This document shows, piece by piece, positions 35,769 to 45,179 of a DNA stretch of 64,000 bases. The notes beneath the pieces were generated by a model that was not told the origin of the DNA, made no database searches, and worked only from the letters and a program-made list of their open reading frames with translations. The position numbers and the translations under genes are program-made. The stretch's first letter is position 1. Each line of letters begins with the position of its first letter. The DNA is taken from positions 1,054,001-1,118,000 of the forward strand of contig NZ_PNFD01000001.1 in assembly GCF_003254645.1 (NCBI RefSeq), read 5' to 3'. The stretch is from Microbacterium suaedae (GTDB taxonomy: Bacteria > Actinomycetota > Actinomycetes > Actinomycetales > Microbacteriaceae).

Positions 35769-37444
35769 CGCGCCACCTCCCCCGCGAACGCCCGGCCCGA
35801 CGGCGCGCCGTCGCCCGACGACAGGACCCGTCCCGCGTCGAGGCCGATCCAGCGGGTCGCGTGGACGCACGCCGATTCGCGGTGGGCGATGAGGAGCATC
35901 GTCCGGCCCCCGCCTTCCCGGGCGAGCGCATCGACGACGGCACGCTCAGTCTCGAGGTCGAGCGCCGACGTGACCTCGTCGAACACCAGCACGGGAGCGG
36001 GCGACAGCAGCGCGCGGGCGATCGCGAGCCGCTGGCGCTGACCTCCGGAGAGCTGCTCGCCGTTCTCGGCCAGCTCCGTGTCGTAGCCGTCGGGCAGAGC
36101 GCAGATCACGTCGTGGATCCCCGCCGCGCGTGCCGCCCGCTTGACCTCGTAATCTGCCGCGTCGGCGCGGTGCAGCCGCAGGTTCTCACGGACGGACCAG
36201 GCGAACAGGACCGGATCCTGTGGCACGACCACGATGCTGCGGCTCCGCGCGCCGGACGTGTACTCGCGCAGATCCCGCCCGCCGACGCGCACGACGCCGT
36301 GCTCGGGATCGACGTCGCGCTCGAGCAGGCGCGCGACGGTGCTCTTCCCGGATCCGGACGGACCGATAAGCGCGACCGCCTCGCCGGAGGCGACTCGCAG
36401 CGACAGGTCCGTCACCGCGAGGTCGGCGTCCGGATATCGGAACGAGACGGCGTCGAGCTCGATCTCCCCGATGGGCGCCGGAAGGTCGTGGGCGCCGTCC
36501 TCGACGACGTCGGGCTGCGCCGCCAGGAGCCGCTCGAGCCCGTCGACGGCCGTCAGGCCGAGATACCCGGCGTGCCAGTTGTCGGCCAGGTCGAGCACGG
36601 GCCGGAAGCACTCGCGGGAGAGCAGGAGCACGACGACGGCTCCGGCCGCCGATGCTTCGCCCGACGCGACCGCGGCGACCGCCGCGAGCGTCGCCAGCAC
36701 GGTGCCGAGGTGCATCGCGAGTCCGCTGATGACCGTCACGACGAGCGATATCCGCAACTGCGCCATCGTCAGATCGCGGAGCCCCTCCGCATCGGCATCG
36801 AGCCGCTCCGCCGCGCGGCCAGACGCGCCGAACGCACGCAGGAGCGGGATCTGCTGCAGCGCCTCGACGTAGCCCGACGACAGTCGCTCGAACCTCGCCC
36901 ACCGCACGCGGCCCGTCTTCAGCAGTCGTGCGTCCCAGGCGCGCGGCGCGAACACCGCGACCGCCGCCGCGACGGCCAGGACCGCTCCGGCCGCGGCCGA
37001 GCGTTCCCAGACGAAGACGACGACGACCGCGGGCACGACGAAGACGACGATCAGCTGCGGCAGATAGCGCGTGAAGTACGCGTCGAGTCCCTCGACGCCG
37101 TCGATCGCGACCGCGGCCGCGGCCCCCGAGTCGCGCTCGGCGACGGGCACCGCCGACAGGCGCCCGAGCAGGCGGCGACGCAGACGGATCCGCACCCGCG
37201 CGCCCGTGCGCGCCACGACGAGCTCGCGCGCCCAGATCACCACGCCGCGGACCACCATGACGGCGGCGAGGACCGCGAAGGCGCGCACGGGATCTCCGCC
37301 ACCGGTGACGAGCGCGGCGATCGCGGATCCCAGCGTGATCGCGAAGGCCACATGGAGCGCCGAGAGGAGCAGCCCCATCGCGGCGAGGAGCGCGATCGCA
37401 TCGGGAACCGTCCCCGCCAACTGCAGCAGTCGACGATGGATCAC
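35765..37444 (-). CDS. ABC transporter half-molecule (permease + ATPase), CydD-like
   Basis: A 559-residue half-transporter. The membrane part (about 15-290) contains 'AAAVAIDGVEGLDAYFTRYLPQLIVVFVVPAVVVVFV', a pattern characteristic of CydD. The ATPase (about 325-559) has Walker A GPSGSGKST, 'VVVPQDPVLFAWSVRENLRL', LSGGQRQRL and VLVFDEVTSALD; Val replaces the usual Pro of DEPTSALD, with the catalytic Glu kept. It starts 3 bp after the binding-protein stop and overlaps the next half-transporter by 4 bp. No cydAB oxidase genes are near, so cytochrome bd assembly is less likely than iron work. Confidence 0.88.
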   Translation of the reverse strand: MIHRRLLQLAGTVPDAIALLAAMGLLLSALHVAFAITLGSAIAALVTGGGDPVRAFAVLAAVMVVRGVVIWARELVVARTGARVRIRLRRRLLGRLSAVPVAERDSGAAAAVAIDGVEGLDAYFTRYLPQLIVVFVVPAVVVVFVWERSAAAGAVLAVAAAVAVFAPRAWDARLLKTGRVRWARFERLSSGYVEALQQIPLLRAFGASGRAAERLDADAEGLRDLTMAQLRISLVVTVISGLAMHLGTVLATLAAVAAVASGEASAAGAVVVLLLSRECFRPVLDLADNWHAGYLGLTAVDGLERLLAAQPDVVEDGAHDLPAPIGEIELDAVSFRYPDADLAVTDLSLRVASGEAVALIGPSGSGKSTVARLLERDVDPEHGVVRVGGRDLREYTSGARSRSIVVVPQDPVLFAWSVRENLRLHRADAADYEVKRAARAAGIHDVICALPDGYDTELAENGEQLSGGQRQRLAIARALLSPAPVLVFDEVTSALDLETERAVVDALAREGGGRTMLLIAHRESACVHATRWIGLDAGRVLSSGDGAPSGRAFAGEVAR

Positions 37445-37447
37445 GGG

Positions 37448-38461
37448 TCAGAACGCCTCGGGGTAGAGGCCCTTCGCGACCTGCTCGACCACCGCGATGT
37501 TCCCGAGCGTGCCAGGGAAGACGTCCGACGACGAGACGGCGATCAGCCGGCTCTCGCGCACGGCCGGCATGTCCGGGAACGTCGTCGTGAGGTATTCGCG
37601 CGTGGCGGCCTCGTGCGCGTCGTCGTAGGTCGAGAAGACGATCGCGTCGGGCTCCTCGGCGGCCAGCGACTCGGGTGTGATCGCCGCGGCGAAGAAGTCC
37701 GAGAACGCGTCCTGATCCGGCGCGTAGACATTGTCGGCGCCGGCGAGGCGCAGCATGTCGTACTCGACGCCCGCCCCGATCGCCTGCAGCGCGCCCCCGT
37801 CGTAGAACACCTGCGCGACACGCAACGGCTCGACATCGGCGACAGCGGTCGCCACGGCGTCGAGGTCTGCGCGGCTGTCCGCGATCAGCTCCTCCGCCGC
37901 GTCCTGCTCGCCGAAGATCTCGCCGAGGTTCTCGAGATCCGCGAAGAGGTCGGCGACCTCGCCGGTCATGCGGCGGTCCTTGCAGCCGCCCGCCGCCACA
38001 TACACGGCGGCGTCGGCGTCACCCAGCTGCTCGATGCTCGCGAAGCCCTGATCCGCCGAGAACTCGTACGTCGTGGGCGAATAGACGAAGTCGGGCTCGA
38101 CGGCGAGCAGGTCCTCTCTGCTGGGCGGGGCGACGTCGCCGAGCACGGGCACCTCCGCGGCGAGCGGGGCGACGTCGTCCGGCAACGCCTGCGACGCGGC
38201 CTGCGCCTGCCCGACGAGCCGATCGGCGAGCCCGAGCCGCAGCAGCAGCTCAGTCTGCGCGGGGTGCATCCCCACGGCGGCCTCGGGCGCGCCGTCAACG
38301 ACGACCTCGCGCCCGCAGTTCTCGATCGTCGTCGAGGCGCCGGCGTCATCGGGCGCGGCGTCCGCGACCACCCCCGATCCGCATCCGGCGACGAGCAGCA
38401 GCGCTGCGGCGAGGCCCGTCGCGGCGGCGGCACGGGAGAGGGGACGGCGGAGGGGGATCAT
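37448..38461 (-). CDS. Iron-siderophore type ABC substrate-binding lipoprotein
   Basis: A 337-residue TroA/FecB-fold protein. The signal peptide ends in the lipobox LLVAGC (Cys27), so it is lipid-anchored outside the membrane. The 'CGREVVVDGAPEAAVGMHPAQTELLLRLGLADRLVGQ' segment is the standard start of this class, where a siderophore or heme is recognised. 'ITPESLAAEEPDAIVFSTYDDAHEA' follows in the second lobe. ATG 38461 overlaps the ATPase stop by 4 bp. It completes a canonical FecBCDE importer with the two genes before it. Three further cysteines (in 'ENCGRE', 'AGGCKD') are unusual and could form a disulfide. Confidence 0.9.
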   Translation of the reverse strand: MIPLRRPLSRAAAATGLAAALLLVAGCGSGVVADAAPDDAGASTTIENCGREVVVDGAPEAAVGMHPAQTELLLRLGLADRLVGQAQAASQALPDDVAPLAAEVPVLGDVAPPSREDLLAVEPDFVYSPTTYEFSADQGFASIEQLGDADAAVYVAAGGCKDRRMTGEVADLFADLENLGEIFGEQDAAEELIADSRADLDAVATAVADVEPLRVAQVFYDGGALQAIGAGVEYDMLRLAGADNVYAPDQDAFSDFFAAAITPESLAAEEPDAIVFSTYDDAHEAATREYLTTTFPDMPAVRESRLIAVSSSDVFPGTLGNIAVVEQVAKGLYPEAF

Positions 38462-39261
38462 CGGATCACGCTGCTTTCGGTGAGAGTGTCGGGCGCGCTC
38501 GCGCCCAGTCGGCGGAAGGCGAAGACGGGGCCGCCGTCGTCACGGAGCGCGCGTACGTCGACTCCGAAGACGGATCGGATCAGCTCCGGCGTGAGCACGA
38601 GATCCGCCGTGCCCGCCGCGACGACCTCGCCGCCCGCGAGCACGACGATGCCGTCGCAATACTGGGCCGCGAGGTTGAGGTCGTGCAGCGCCGCGATGAC
38701 GGTGCAGCCGAGGCCGCGCACGGTGCTCATCAGGTCGTGCTGGTGGCTGATGTCGAGGTGGTTGCTCGGCTCATCGAGCACGAGGACGGGGGTCTGCTGC
38801 GCGAGCGCCCTGGCGAGCATGACGCGCTGGCGCTGCCCACCCGAAAGGGTCGCGACCATGCGATCGGCGAGCTCGCGAATCCCGGTGCGCGCCATCGCCT
38901 CGTCGACGATCCGCAGATCCTCAGGGGTGTCGCGCCCGAAGGACGCGTGGTGCGGCGCGCGTCCGAGGAGCACGGTCTCTTCGACGCTGAGATCGAAGTC
39001 GGTCGGCGCGTCCTGCAGCATGACGGCGACGGTGCGGGCGAGCTCGCGACCGCCGAGGCCGTGCACGTCGCGCCCGTCGACGCGCACGATGCCGCGGCGC
39101 GGCGCGACCGCTCGGTAGAGTGTGCGCAGCAGCGACGACTTCCCGGAACCGTTGGGGCCGACGAGCCCCACGATCGCCCCCGATTCGACGCTCGCCGAGG
39201 CGCCCCGCACGACGTCGCTCCCGCCGAGGGCGACGGTGACAGAGTCGAAGTCGATCCTCAT
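38458..39261 (-). CDS. ABC transporter ATP-binding protein, FecE/FhuC type
   Basis: A 267-residue ATPase. Walker A is GPNGSGKSS (residues about 34-42), the Q-loop lies in 'VAVMLQDAPTDFDLSVEETVLLGRAPH', the signature is LSGGQRQRV, Walker B is VLVLDEPSNHLDI, and the H-loop is 'IAALHDLNLAAQYCD'. The 'EPSNHLDI' form and 'GRxPH' are typical of siderophore/heme/B12 importers. It overlaps genes on both sides by 4 bp (ATGA), so the whole operon is translationally coupled. It powers the FecCD-type permease encoded just upstream. Confidence 0.93.
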   Translation of the reverse strand: MRIDFDSVTVALGGSDVVRGASASVESGAIVGLVGPNGSGKSSLLRTLYRAVAPRRGIVRVDGRDVHGLGGRELARTVAVMLQDAPTDFDLSVEETVLLGRAPHHASFGRDTPEDLRIVDEAMARTGIRELADRMVATLSGGQRQRVMLARALAQQTPVLVLDEPSNHLDISHQHDLMSTVRGLGCTVIAALHDLNLAAQYCDGIVVLAGGEVVAAGTADLVLTPELIRSVFGVDVRALRDDGGPVFAFRRLGASAPDTLTESSVIR

Positions 39262-40346
39262 CGGCCGAGCCCCGCCCGGTCGGCCCCGCCCCGGCGCATC
39301 AGCCAGAGGAAGAACGGCGCGCCGACGAACGCCGTGAGGATGCCGAGGGGGATCTCCGTCGGGGCCGCGACCGTGCGGGCGAGCAGATCGGCGGCGACGA
39401 GGAACAGGGATCCGCTCAGCACGGTCACCGGCAGCATCCGCCGGTGATCCGCGCCCACCAGGATCCGCGCGATGTGCGGGATGACGAGGCCGACGAAGCC
39501 GATGCCGCCGGCAACCGACACGACCGTGCCCGTCAGCAGCGACGCGATCACGAGCAGCAGCCCGCGCAGCCGCGACGCGTTCACGCCGAGCGACACCGCC
39601 GACTCGTCGCCCGTCATCAGGGCGTTGAGCGAGCGCGCCAGCAGCGCCGCGACGATGCACGAGGCGACGAGCGCGACGGTGGGGCCGATGAGGCTTGTCA
39701 TCGTCGCCGCCGAGACACTGCCGAGCAGGAAAAACAGCACGCCGACGACGTTCTGCGCGTCTGTCGAGATCGTCAGGTAGCTCGTCACGGCACTGAGGAG
39801 GGTCCCCAGCGCGACGCCCGCGAGGATCATCCTCGTGGGTGACAGCGTGCCGTTCTTTCGTGCGAGCATCGCAACGGTGACGCATGTCGCGAGGGCGCCC
39901 GCGAACGCCGCTGCGTTGAGCGAGAGACCGCCCACGACGGCGGATCCGAACACGATCACGAGCACGGCGCCGACGCTGGCACCTGACGAGACGCCGAGGA
40001 TGTACGGCTCGGCGAGCGGATTGCGCACCGTGACCTGCATGAGCGCGCCCGCGAGCGCGAGGCCCGCACCGGCGAGGGCGGCGAGTAGGGTTCGCGGCAT
40101 ACGGAATTGCCACACTGCCTGGTCCTGCAAAGGGGTGAGCGATCCGTCGGACATCCACGGCATGCCGGGGATGAGGTGCCCGGTGACAATCTGGGCCGCC
40201 TCCGTCGGGTTCACCGCGACAGATCCAACGGCGCCCGAGACGACGATCAGGGCGCAGTTCGACATGACAAGCGCGACGCAGATGATCCACGTGCGGCGCT
40301 CCAGGCGGCCTCTGCCGCGCACGGGAGCGATGGAGGGTGTCGTCAC
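39258..40346 (-). CDS. Siderophore ABC transporter permease (FecCD family)
   Basis: A 362-residue permease with about ten helices. 'FRMPRTLLAALAGAGLALAGALMQVTVRNPLAEPYILGVSSGASVGAVL' is the family hallmark (RxPR...GxxLxxxGxxxQxxxRNPLAxPxxLGxxxGA). 'VGLVIPHIARILVGADHRRMLP' is the cytoplasmic coupling segment. The start is GTG 40346; an ATG 2 bp upstream is out of frame. It is the first gene of the operon and lies directly behind the candidate iron box. It presumably forms a homodimer, because only one permease gene is present. Confidence 0.93.
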   Translation of the reverse strand: MTTPSIAPVRGRGRLERRTWIICVALVMSNCALIVVSGAVGSVAVNPTEAAQIVTGHLIPGMPWMSDGSLTPLQDQAVWQFRMPRTLLAALAGAGLALAGALMQVTVRNPLAEPYILGVSSGASVGAVLVIVFGSAVVGGLSLNAAAFAGALATCVTVAMLARKNGTLSPTRMILAGVALGTLLSAVTSYLTISTDAQNVVGVLFFLLGSVSAATMTSLIGPTVALVASCIVAALLARSLNALMTGDESAVSLGVNASRLRGLLLVIASLLTGTVVSVAGGIGFVGLVIPHIARILVGADHRRMLPVTVLSGSLFLVAADLLARTVAAPTEIPLGILTAFVGAPFFLWLMRRGGADRAGLGR

Positions 40347-40356
40347 ATCAGACGAT

Positions 40357-40378
40357 ACTAATGAGAATGAATATCATC
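40357..40378 (-). promoter_or_regulatory. Candidate iron-responsive operator of the siderophore operon
   Basis: The minus strand reads GATATTCATTCTCATTAGT, an AT-rich stretch rich in TGA/ATTC half-sites in the manner of Fur or DtxR/IdeR boxes, 11-32 bp before the GTG start. It overlaps a TAGTAT -10-like box. The match to either consensus is partial; iron control is expected from the operon content. Confidence 0.5.
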
Positions 40379-40388
40379 ACCAAATAGG

Positions 40389-41000
40389 TCACGTCAGGTC
40401 GAGCATCTTCAGCACCTCACCGTCGCTCGTCTGGCCGAACGCCTCGTAGAACTGCCCGACCGCGAGGAAGTCGTCGCGGCGCGACAGGCAGAGGTACTCG
40501 TCGGCCGTCTCGCCCGGCGTCCACCCCTCCGGCGCGACCGGAACCGCGAGCACGACCCGCGCGGCACCCTTCTGCTGCAGCGCGAGGCATGCCGCGATCG
40601 CGGTCACTCCGGTGGCGACGCCGTCGTCGACGACGATCGCCTCGCGCCCCGCCGGGTTGTGGCGCAGGGCGCGGTAGAGGCGGGAACGGCGCGCGAGCTC
40701 GGCCTGTTCCATGTCCTTCGTCAGCTGGAACTGGTCGTTCGTCAGACCGGGGGTCCGCTCAGCCTCGGGCGAGATCACGAGCACCTCGTCGGCGATCGCG
40801 CCGAGCGCCACCTCGGGGTTCATGGGCGCGCCGAGCTTGCGCACCGCGACGCAGTCGAGCGGCAGGCCATGTGCGCGGGCGACCTCGGCCGCGAGAACGA
40901 CACCCCCGCGCGGGATCCCGTACACGACCGCGTCGGGGCCCGGAACGAGCGCCGCGGCGAGCGCCCGCCCCGCGTCCTCGCGGTCGGCGAACAGTGCCAT
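40389..41000 (-). CDS. Phosphoribosyltransferase family protein
   Basis: A 203-residue type I PRTase-fold protein. The PRPP-binding loop is 'REAIVVDDGVATGVTAIAAC' (residues about 117-136, with two adjacent Asp before GxxTGxT). The N-terminal 'VVYGIPRGGVVLAAEVARAHGLPLDCVAVRKLGAPMNPEVALGAIA' is typical of the group often annotated as erythromycin-esterase-linked or stand-alone PRTases, whose substrate is unknown. No purine or pyrimidine genes are near. The gene ends 43 bp from the iron operon start, transcribed in the same direction. Confidence 0.88.
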   Translation of the reverse strand: MALFADREDAGRALAAALVPGPDAVVYGIPRGGVVLAAEVARAHGLPLDCVAVRKLGAPMNPEVALGAIADEVLVISPEAERTPGLTNDQFQLTKDMEQAELARRSRLYRALRHNPAGREAIVVDDGVATGVTAIAACLALQQKGAARVVLAVPVAPEGWTPGETADEYLCLSRRDDFLAVGQFYEAFGQTSDGEVLKMLDLT

Positions 41001-41024
41001 ACGGCCAGGCTACGCCCCCGCATC

Positions 41025-41083
41025 TCCACAAGTCTTCGTCGAGTCCGGTGAGAATAGCCGTGGACTCGGCGAAGACTTGTGGA
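41025..41083. repeat. Family C intergenic hairpin, copy C1
   Basis: Arm TCCACAAGTCTTCGTCGAGT plus CC (41025-41046) pairs with 41062-41083 with one mismatch; 15-nt loop. It lies 8 bp after the pheA stop, where it may terminate pheA transcription. Confidence 0.88.
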
Positions 41084-41090
41084 TTTGAGG

Positions 41091-42041
41091 TCAGTCGTCG
41101 ACGCCCGCGAGCAGCCCCCGCAGCCAGTCGCGCGCGTCGGCGAACGACTCGTCGCTGTACCTCGCCGAGTGCGACACGGCCTGGCGGTCGGCGCGGGGAT
41201 ACGACCCGAGGAAGATCACGTGCGGGCTGAACCGCTTGAGCCCCATGAGCGCGTCGGCCATGCGCTCGTCGGCGATGTGGCCGTCGGCGTCGATGACGAA
41301 GCGGTACCGGCCGAGCCGGTCGCCGATGGGTCGCGACTGGATGAGGCTGAGGTTGATGCCGCGCGTCGCGAACTGCTCGAGCATCTCGACGAGCGCGCCC
41401 GGCACTTCCTTCGGCAGCTCGACGAGGAGTGACGTCTTGTCGGCGCCCGTGGCGGGCGGCGGCGTGACCGTGCGCGTGACGAGCACGAAGCGCGTGACGG
41501 CGTCGGGGTTGTCGCCGATGTTCTCGGCGAGCACGTCGACGTCGTAGTGATCCACAACGCCCGGCGCGGCGATCGCGGCGTGCGCGGGGAGGGATCCGTC
41601 GAGCACGCCGATCGCGCTCGCGACGTTGCTCGCCGCGATCACCTGCGTGTGGCCGGGTACGTTCGCGCCGAGCCATTCGAGGCACTGCGCGTATGCCACG
41701 GGGTGAGCGGCGACGTCCGTGACGTCTTCGAGCCGGGATCCGCGCGGCGCGACGAGCACGAAACGCACGGGGACGAGGTATTCACCCACGATCCGCAGGC
41801 CCGGGGTGTTCGCGAGCGCGTCCTGCGCGCTCGATACCCCGCCCTCGACCGTGTTCTCGATGGCGATCATGGCGCCGTGCGAGCGACCCTCCGCCACGTC
41901 GGCGAGCGCCTGTCCGACGTTCGCGACGGGCCGCCACTCCTGCCCCGCGGCTTCCGGCACCTGCGCGAGCGCCGCCTCCGTGAACGTGCCCGCCGGTCCG
42001 AGATAGCTGTACGTGCGGGATCCGGTGGGCGCGTTCGTCAT
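41091..42041 (-). CDS. pheA: Prephenate dehydratase
   Basis: A 316-residue monofunctional enzyme that turns prephenate into phenylpyruvate, the committed step to phenylalanine. The catalytic domain (1-190) starts 'YSYLGPAGTFTEAALAQVP' and has 'IAIENTVEGGVSSAQDAL' and 'DNPDAVTRFVLV', with the TRF catalytic motif. The ACT regulatory domain (about 205-285) contains 'TSLLVELPKEVPGALVEMLEQFATRGINLSLIQSRP', the GALxxxL and ESRP-like phenylalanine-binding motifs; here ESRP reads QSRP. ATG 42041 is chosen by homology. No other aromatic gene lies nearby. Confidence 0.96.
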   Translation of the reverse strand: MTNAPTGSRTYSYLGPAGTFTEAALAQVPEAAGQEWRPVANVGQALADVAEGRSHGAMIAIENTVEGGVSSAQDALANTPGLRIVGEYLVPVRFVLVAPRGSRLEDVTDVAAHPVAYAQCLEWLGANVPGHTQVIAASNVASAIGVLDGSLPAHAAIAAPGVVDHYDVDVLAENIGDNPDAVTRFVLVTRTVTPPPATGADKTSLLVELPKEVPGALVEMLEQFATRGINLSLIQSRPIGDRLGRYRFVIDADGHIADERMADALMGLKRFSPHVIFLGSYPRADRQAVSHSARYSDESFADARDWLRGLLAGVDD

Positions 42042-42070
42042 GCGCCTACCGTACCCGCGCCGCTCCCCGA

Positions 42071-42168
42071 CAACACGACGCAGTCGATCTGCTTGGTCCC
42101 GCACACTCCATCCCCGCCGTTCCCCGGGGCGGCTTTGCCGGGGCCGCCGAATTGACTGCGTTGTGATG
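42071..42168. repeat. Family A intergenic hairpin, copy A5
   Basis: Left arm CAACACGACGCAGTCGATCT (42071-42090) and right arm 42149-42168, with a few mismatches. It lies between the divergent pheA and pgm starts, so it cannot simply be a terminator. The loop carries its own GC-rich dyad (around CCCCGGGGCGG...CCGGGGCCGCC). Confidence 0.85.
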
Positions 42169-42239
42169 TCGGCCACGCCCGGGCCAGAAATATCCCGACA
42201 GGTCACGACTCTGTCACGCGCCTTTGGCAGACTGTGCAC

Positions 42240-43883
42240 ATGAGCAGCCGAGCAGGCCTCCCGGCCGAGCCCCAGGACCTCGTCGATATCGATGCGCTGA
42301 TCGCCGCGTATTACGACGAGCAGCCCGACCCTGCGGTGCCCGCGCAGCGCGTCGCGTTCGGCACGAGCGGACATCGCGGATCGAGCCTCACCACGAGCTT
42401 CAACGAGCACCACATCCTCGCGACGACGCAGGCGATCGTCGAGTACCGCGCGCAGCAGAACATCCGCGGCCCCCTCTACCTCGGCCGCGACACGCACGCT
42501 CTCTCGCTGCCCGCCGAGCGCACGGCGACCGAGGTGCTCATCGCGAACGGCGTCGATGTGCGCGTCGACGCGCACGACGCCTGGGTGCCGACGCCGGCCC
42601 TCAGCCACGCGATCCTCGTGCACAACCGCCGCAAGGCCGCCGACGACCCGTCGCGTGCCGACGGCATCGTCGCGACGCCGAGCCACAACCCGCCGGCCGA
42701 CGGCGGCTTCAAGTACAACCCGCCGCACGGCGGGCCGGCCGACGCCGACGCGACCGGGTGGATCGCCGACCGGGCGAACGAGATCATCGCCGGTGGCCTC
42801 GTCGACGTGAAGCGTGTGCGCTACGCCGACCTCGATGCCGAGGCCGTCTCGACGCACGACTTCCGCGCGGCCTATGTGCGCGATCTCAGCGAAGTCATCG
42901 ACATGGAGGCGATCAAGGCCGCCGGCGTGAAGATCGGCGCGGATCCGCTCGGCGGCGCATCCGTCGAGTACTGGCAGCTCATCGCCGAGACCTACGGCCT
43001 CGACCTCACGGTCGTGAACCCCGATGTGGATCCGACGTGGCGATTCATGACGCTCGACTGGGACGAGAAGATCCGCATGGATCCGTCGTCGCCGTCGGCG
43101 ATGGCGTCGCTCGTCGCGCGCAAGGACGAGTTCGACATCCTCACGGGCAACGACGCCGACGCCGACCGCCACGGCATCGTCACCCCCGACGCCGGTCTGA
43201 TGAACCCGAACCACTACCTCGCGGTCGCGATCGACTACCTCTTCTCGCACCGCCCGGGCTGGTCGCCGGACGCCGCGGTGGGCAAGACGCTCGTGTCGTC
43301 GATGATGATCGACCGCGTGACCGACGCGCTCGGTCGCCGCCTGCTCGAGGTGCCCGTCGGCTTCAAGTGGTTCGTGCCGGGCCTGCTCGACGGATCCGTC
43401 GCCTTCGGCGGCGAGGAGTCCGCCGGAGCCTCGTTCCTGCGCCGCGACGGCGGCGTGTGGACGACCGACAAGGACGGGATCCTCCTCTGCCTGCTGGCGG
43501 CCGAGATCCTCGCGGTGACGGGCAAGACGCCCTCGCAGCGCTACGCCGAGCTCGAAGCCGAGCACGGCGCGTCGAGCTACCAGCGCATCGATGCCCCCGC
43601 GAGCCCTGAGCAGAAGGCGAAGCTGAAGTCCCTCTCGCCCGACGACGTCGCGGCCGACGCGCTCGCGGGGGATCCCATCACCGCGAAGCTGTCGCACGCG
43701 CCGGGCAACGGCGCGGCGATCGGCGGGCTCAAGGTGCAGACGGCGTCTGCGTGGTTCGCCGCCCGCCCCTCGGGCACCGAGGACGTCTACAAGCTCTACG
43801 CCGAAAGCCTCCAGGGCGACGCCCACCTCGCGCAGGTGCAGGAGGAGGCCCGCGCCATCGTCGCGGGGGTGCTGGGAAGCTGA
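42240..43883 (+). CDS. pgm: Alpha-D-glucose-phosphate-specific phosphoglucomutase
   Basis: A 547-residue enzyme interconverting glucose 1- and 6-phosphate, full length for the Pgm family. The phosphoserine loop is [11 protein letters not shown], followed by '[12 protein letters not shown]'. The Mg site is '[11 protein letters not shown]' (DxDxD), the sugar-specificity loop is '[16 protein letters not shown]', and the phosphate-binding loop is '[15 protein letters not shown]'. I take ATG 42240; a GTG two codons earlier is in frame. It feeds glycogen and sugar-nucleotide pathways and would also serve the maltose genes nearby. Confidence 0.97.
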   Translation: MSSRAGLPAEPQDLVDIDALIAAYYDEQPDPAVPAQRVAFGTSGHRGSSLTTSFNEHHILATTQAIVEYRAQQNIRGPLYLGRDTHALSLPAERTATEVLIANGVDVRVDAHDAWVPTPALSHAILVHNRRKAADDPSRADGIVATPSHNPPADGGFKYNPPHGGPADADATGWIADRANEIIAGGLVDVKRVRYADLDAEAVSTHDFRAAYVRDLSEVIDMEAIKAAGVKIGADPLGGASVEYWQLIAETYGLDLTVVNPDVDPTWRFMTLDWDEKIRMDPSSPSAMASLVARKDEFDILTGNDADADRHGIVTPDAGLMNPNHYLAVAIDYLFSHRPGWSPDAAVGKTLVSSMMIDRVTDALGRRLLEVPVGFKWFVPGLLDGSVAFGGEESAGASFLRRDGGVWTTDKDGILLCLLAAEILAVTGKTPSQRYAELEAEHGASSYQRIDAPASPEQKAKLKSLSPDDVAADALAGDPITAKLSHAPGNGAAIGGLKVQTASAWFAARPSGTEDVYKLYAESLQGDAHLAQVQEEARAIVAGVLGS

Positions 43884-43920
43884 CGCCGCACGGTCGCCTC
43901 CCGCCCTCCCTCAATGACAA

Positions 43921-43955
43921 GAACCGCTCGGCTTCATGCAGAAGCCGGGCGGTTC
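43921..43955. terminator. Bidirectional terminator between pgm and the AI-2E family gene
   Basis: A 15-bp stem (GAACCGCTCGGCTTC, 43921-43935, with 43941-43955, one G-U type mismatch) and a 5-nt loop, placed between two convergent genes. Confidence 0.88.
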
Positions 43956-43977
43956 TCGTCATACGAAGGCGGATCCG

Positions 43978-45132
43978 TCAGGCGCGTTGCTTCTTGCGCG
44001 CCCAGCGCGCGGGAGTGTTCTCGCCGTCCCAGACCTGGATGATCCCCCACACGACCGCCGCGAGCGGCACGGCGAGGATCGCGCCGAGGATGCCCGCGAG
44101 CACGGTGCCGATCGTCAGGGCGATCAGCACGACGAGGCTGTGCAGCTTCAGGGCCCGCCCCATGAGGACAGGCTGCAAGAAGTTGCCCTCGAGCTGATTC
44201 ACCCCGACGACGATCGCGACGATGATGATCGCCGCGAGCAGGCCGTTGTCCATGAAGCCGCCGTCGACGAGCCCGACGAGAGCCGCGAGGATCCCGGCGA
44301 GCGTCGCGCCGACGATGGGGATGTACGCGAGCAGGAACACGAGCAGTGTCAGGGGCAGCGCCAGCGGGATCTGCAGGATCATCAGGCCGATGCCGATGCC
44401 GATCGCGTCGACCGCCGCCACGGCCGAGGTGCCGCGCACATAGGCGCCGAGAGTGTCGACGCTCTTCGTTCCGACCCGCTGCATGCGCGCGTGCCATTCG
44501 CCCTGGAAGGGGCGCAGCAGGAAGTCCCAGATGATCGGGCCGTCCTTGAGGAAGAAGAACAGCACGACGACCATGAGCACGAGCCCCGTGACGAAGCTCG
44601 CGACCGCGCTGACGCCCGCGACCGCGCCGCTTCCCAGGCTCGATCCGAATTGAGCGCTCGTCGCGAAGTCCTGGAGCGCGACCCACCACTCGTCGATCTG
44701 CTCCTGATCGGGCGCGTAGGGCAGCGTATTGACCCACTCGATCACCTGCGTGACGCCCTGCTGAGCGCTGTCGTACAGGTCTTCCCACTGGGCCGCGACG
44801 GCGCGCACCATCGCCCAGACGACGCCCCCGATGACGCCGACGATCGCCAGCAGCAGGATCACGGTCGCCAGGACCGACGGCATGCGCGCCCGCAACCAGC
44901 GCATCACCGGCTCGAACGCGGCGGCGAACACGACCGCGAGGATCACCGGGATCACGACGACCGTGAGGTTGCGCAGGCCCCAGATCACACCCGCCGCGAG
45001 CACGACAACGGCGATGATCTGGATCGCGCGCGTGGCAAGGATGCCGAACCCGTCGCGCCAGGCACCGCGCGCGGGAGGCGCGGCGGGCGGGGTCGGAGCA
45101 GGCGGAGCGGAACGACGACGACCGAACACCAT
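43978..45132 (-). CDS. AI-2E family transporter (PerM type)
   Basis: A 384-residue membrane protein. After a proline-rich cytoplasmic N-terminus it has about eight helices in the AI-2E/PerM order: two near 32-72, one at about 85-107, a hydrophilic domain 110-165, and four or five from 170 on. 'LLAYIPIVGATLAGILAALVGLVDGG' and 'NQLEGNFLQPVLMGRALKLHSLVVLIALTIGTVLAGILGAILAVPLAAVV' are the hallmark C-terminal segments. The family includes autoinducer-2 exporters and Na+/H+ antiporters, so the substrate is open. Confidence 0.9.
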   Translation of the reverse strand: MVFGRRRSAPPAPTPPAAPPARGAWRDGFGILATRAIQIIAVVVLAAGVIWGLRNLTVVVIPVILAVVFAAAFEPVMRWLRARMPSVLATVILLLAIVGVIGGVVWAMVRAVAAQWEDLYDSAQQGVTQVIEWVNTLPYAPDQEQIDEWWVALQDFATSAQFGSSLGSGAVAGVSAVASFVTGLVLMVVVLFFFLKDGPIIWDFLLRPFQGEWHARMQRVGTKSVDTLGAYVRGTSAVAAVDAIGIGIGLMILQIPLALPLTLLVFLLAYIPIVGATLAGILAALVGLVDGGFMDNGLLAAIIIVAIVVGVNQLEGNFLQPVLMGRALKLHSLVVLIALTIGTVLAGILGAILAVPLAAVVWGIIQVWDGENTPARWARKKQRA

Positions 45133-45179
45133 GGAGATCCCCCTTCTCGATGTCCTCCCTATCCTGCCCCCTGATCCTT

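Noticed and set aside
35765..37444. True CydDC for cytochrome bd assembly
   Set aside because: No cydA or cydB is present, and the genes are coupled to a siderophore importer. Similarity to CydD is noted but the function is left open.
35861..39118. 1085-codon plus-strand frame opposite the iron operon
   Set aside because: The opposite strand encodes two ABC half-transporters, a binding protein and an ATPase with intact motifs; the plus frame is arginine/histidine-rich with no recognisable domain.
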